The position numbers were made by a program, and so were the translations under genes. From assembly GCA_031258625.1 (NCBI GenBank), contig JAIRMO010000005.1:1-11140 (forward strand): a stretch of DNA of 11,140 nucleotides, given 5' to 3'. How positions within the stretch are numbered: position 1 is the stretch's first letter; the number at the start of each line of letters is the position of its first letter. Below, in pieces: positions 11,045 to 11,140 of this stretch. The notes below the pieces were generated by a model. That model did not search any database. It saw only the letters and a program-made list of their open reading frames with translations, and was not told the DNA's origin. The stretch is from Spirochaetaceae bacterium. GTDB taxonomy: Bacteria > Spirochaetota > Spirochaetia > Treponematales > Breznakiellaceae.

Positions 11045-11140
11045 AAAGCAGGAGGGCATAGAAACGGCATCGTAAACACGGTAGAATAAAGTTGCAAAAC
11101 CAAACTATCGGAGGTATCGGACCAAGGGTCCGCCGATGCC
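11045..11140. other. Right-edge sequence with no gene seen
   Basis: No open frame with a start signal is supported. The last 28 bases can fold: GGTATCGG (11113-11120) pairs with CCGATGCC (11133-11140) with one G-U, or alternatively CGGACC pairs with GGTCCG around AAG. The final ten bases, CGCCGATGCC, also occur at the presumed insertion-sequence end near 219-228. The window is cut here, so the nature of this edge is open. Confidence 0.35.

Noticed and set aside
1..11140. tRNA, rRNA, toxin-antitoxin or phage genes
   Set aside because: No cloverleaf, rRNA core sequence, paired small toxin-like genes or phage structural motifs were seen on either strand.

Overview
The window looks like a piece of a bacterial chromosome, most likely a spirochaete of the termite-gut Treponema type (T. 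primitia / T. azotonutricia group). This is a judgement from overall character, not a database match. The clues are moderately high GC with many C/G runs, a coiled-coil PD-(D/E)XK protein of a kind I associate with these genomes, a PilZ protein, and intergenic repeat elements. Genes are tightly packed and sit on both strands.

Left edge (1-513): the first 52 codons of an ISAs1-family transposase run off the left edge on the minus strand. They are followed by about 355 bases with no gene but with several nested inverted repeats.

Plus-strand block (514-4252): a small single-domain PilZ protein, an RlmM-like 2'-O-methyltransferase, an RlmL/YpsC-like THUMP methyltransferase and a TetR-type regulator. 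The two methyltransferase families act on nearby nucleotides of 23S rRNA domain V in E. coli. A GC-rich region with dyad symmetry separates the two methyltransferases. Twin hairpins and copy A of a ~180-bp intergenic repeat separate the RlmL-like gene from tetR.

Minus-strand operon (7782 down to 4280): a coiled-coil/PD-(D/E)XK protein built on exact 7- and 18-residue repeats, a GH20 beta-N-acetylhexosaminidase, a GNAT acetyltransferase resembling the acetyltransferase-like domain of O-GlcNAcase, and a small nitroreductase. The first two genes are about 20 bases apart or overlap by 7, depending on the GH20 start. The GH20 and GNAT genes are 23 bases apart, and GNAT overlaps the nitroreductase by 11. 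One plausible promoter lies just upstream of the first gene. The GH20-GNAT pair suggests handling of N-acetylhexosamine sugars in the cytoplasm.

Right part (7900-11140), all minus strand: a small three-helix membrane protein, a TauE/SafE-family permease whose leader carries a perfect 13-bp hairpin covering its likely ribosome-binding site, a pyridoxamine-phosphate-oxidase-like flavin protein, copy B of the repeat with a perfect 16-bp palindrome in its core, and a class I SAM methyltransferase. The last gene has a C9 tract just before its SAM-binding motif and an A9 tract upstream of its -10 box.

The observations most worth following are the repeat family with conserved ends and a variable core, the hexosaminidase/OGA-like acetyltransferase operon, the internally repeated coiled-coil nuclease-like protein, the hairpin over the permease start, the very short or absent 5' leaders, and the homopolymer tracts at the last methyltransferase.
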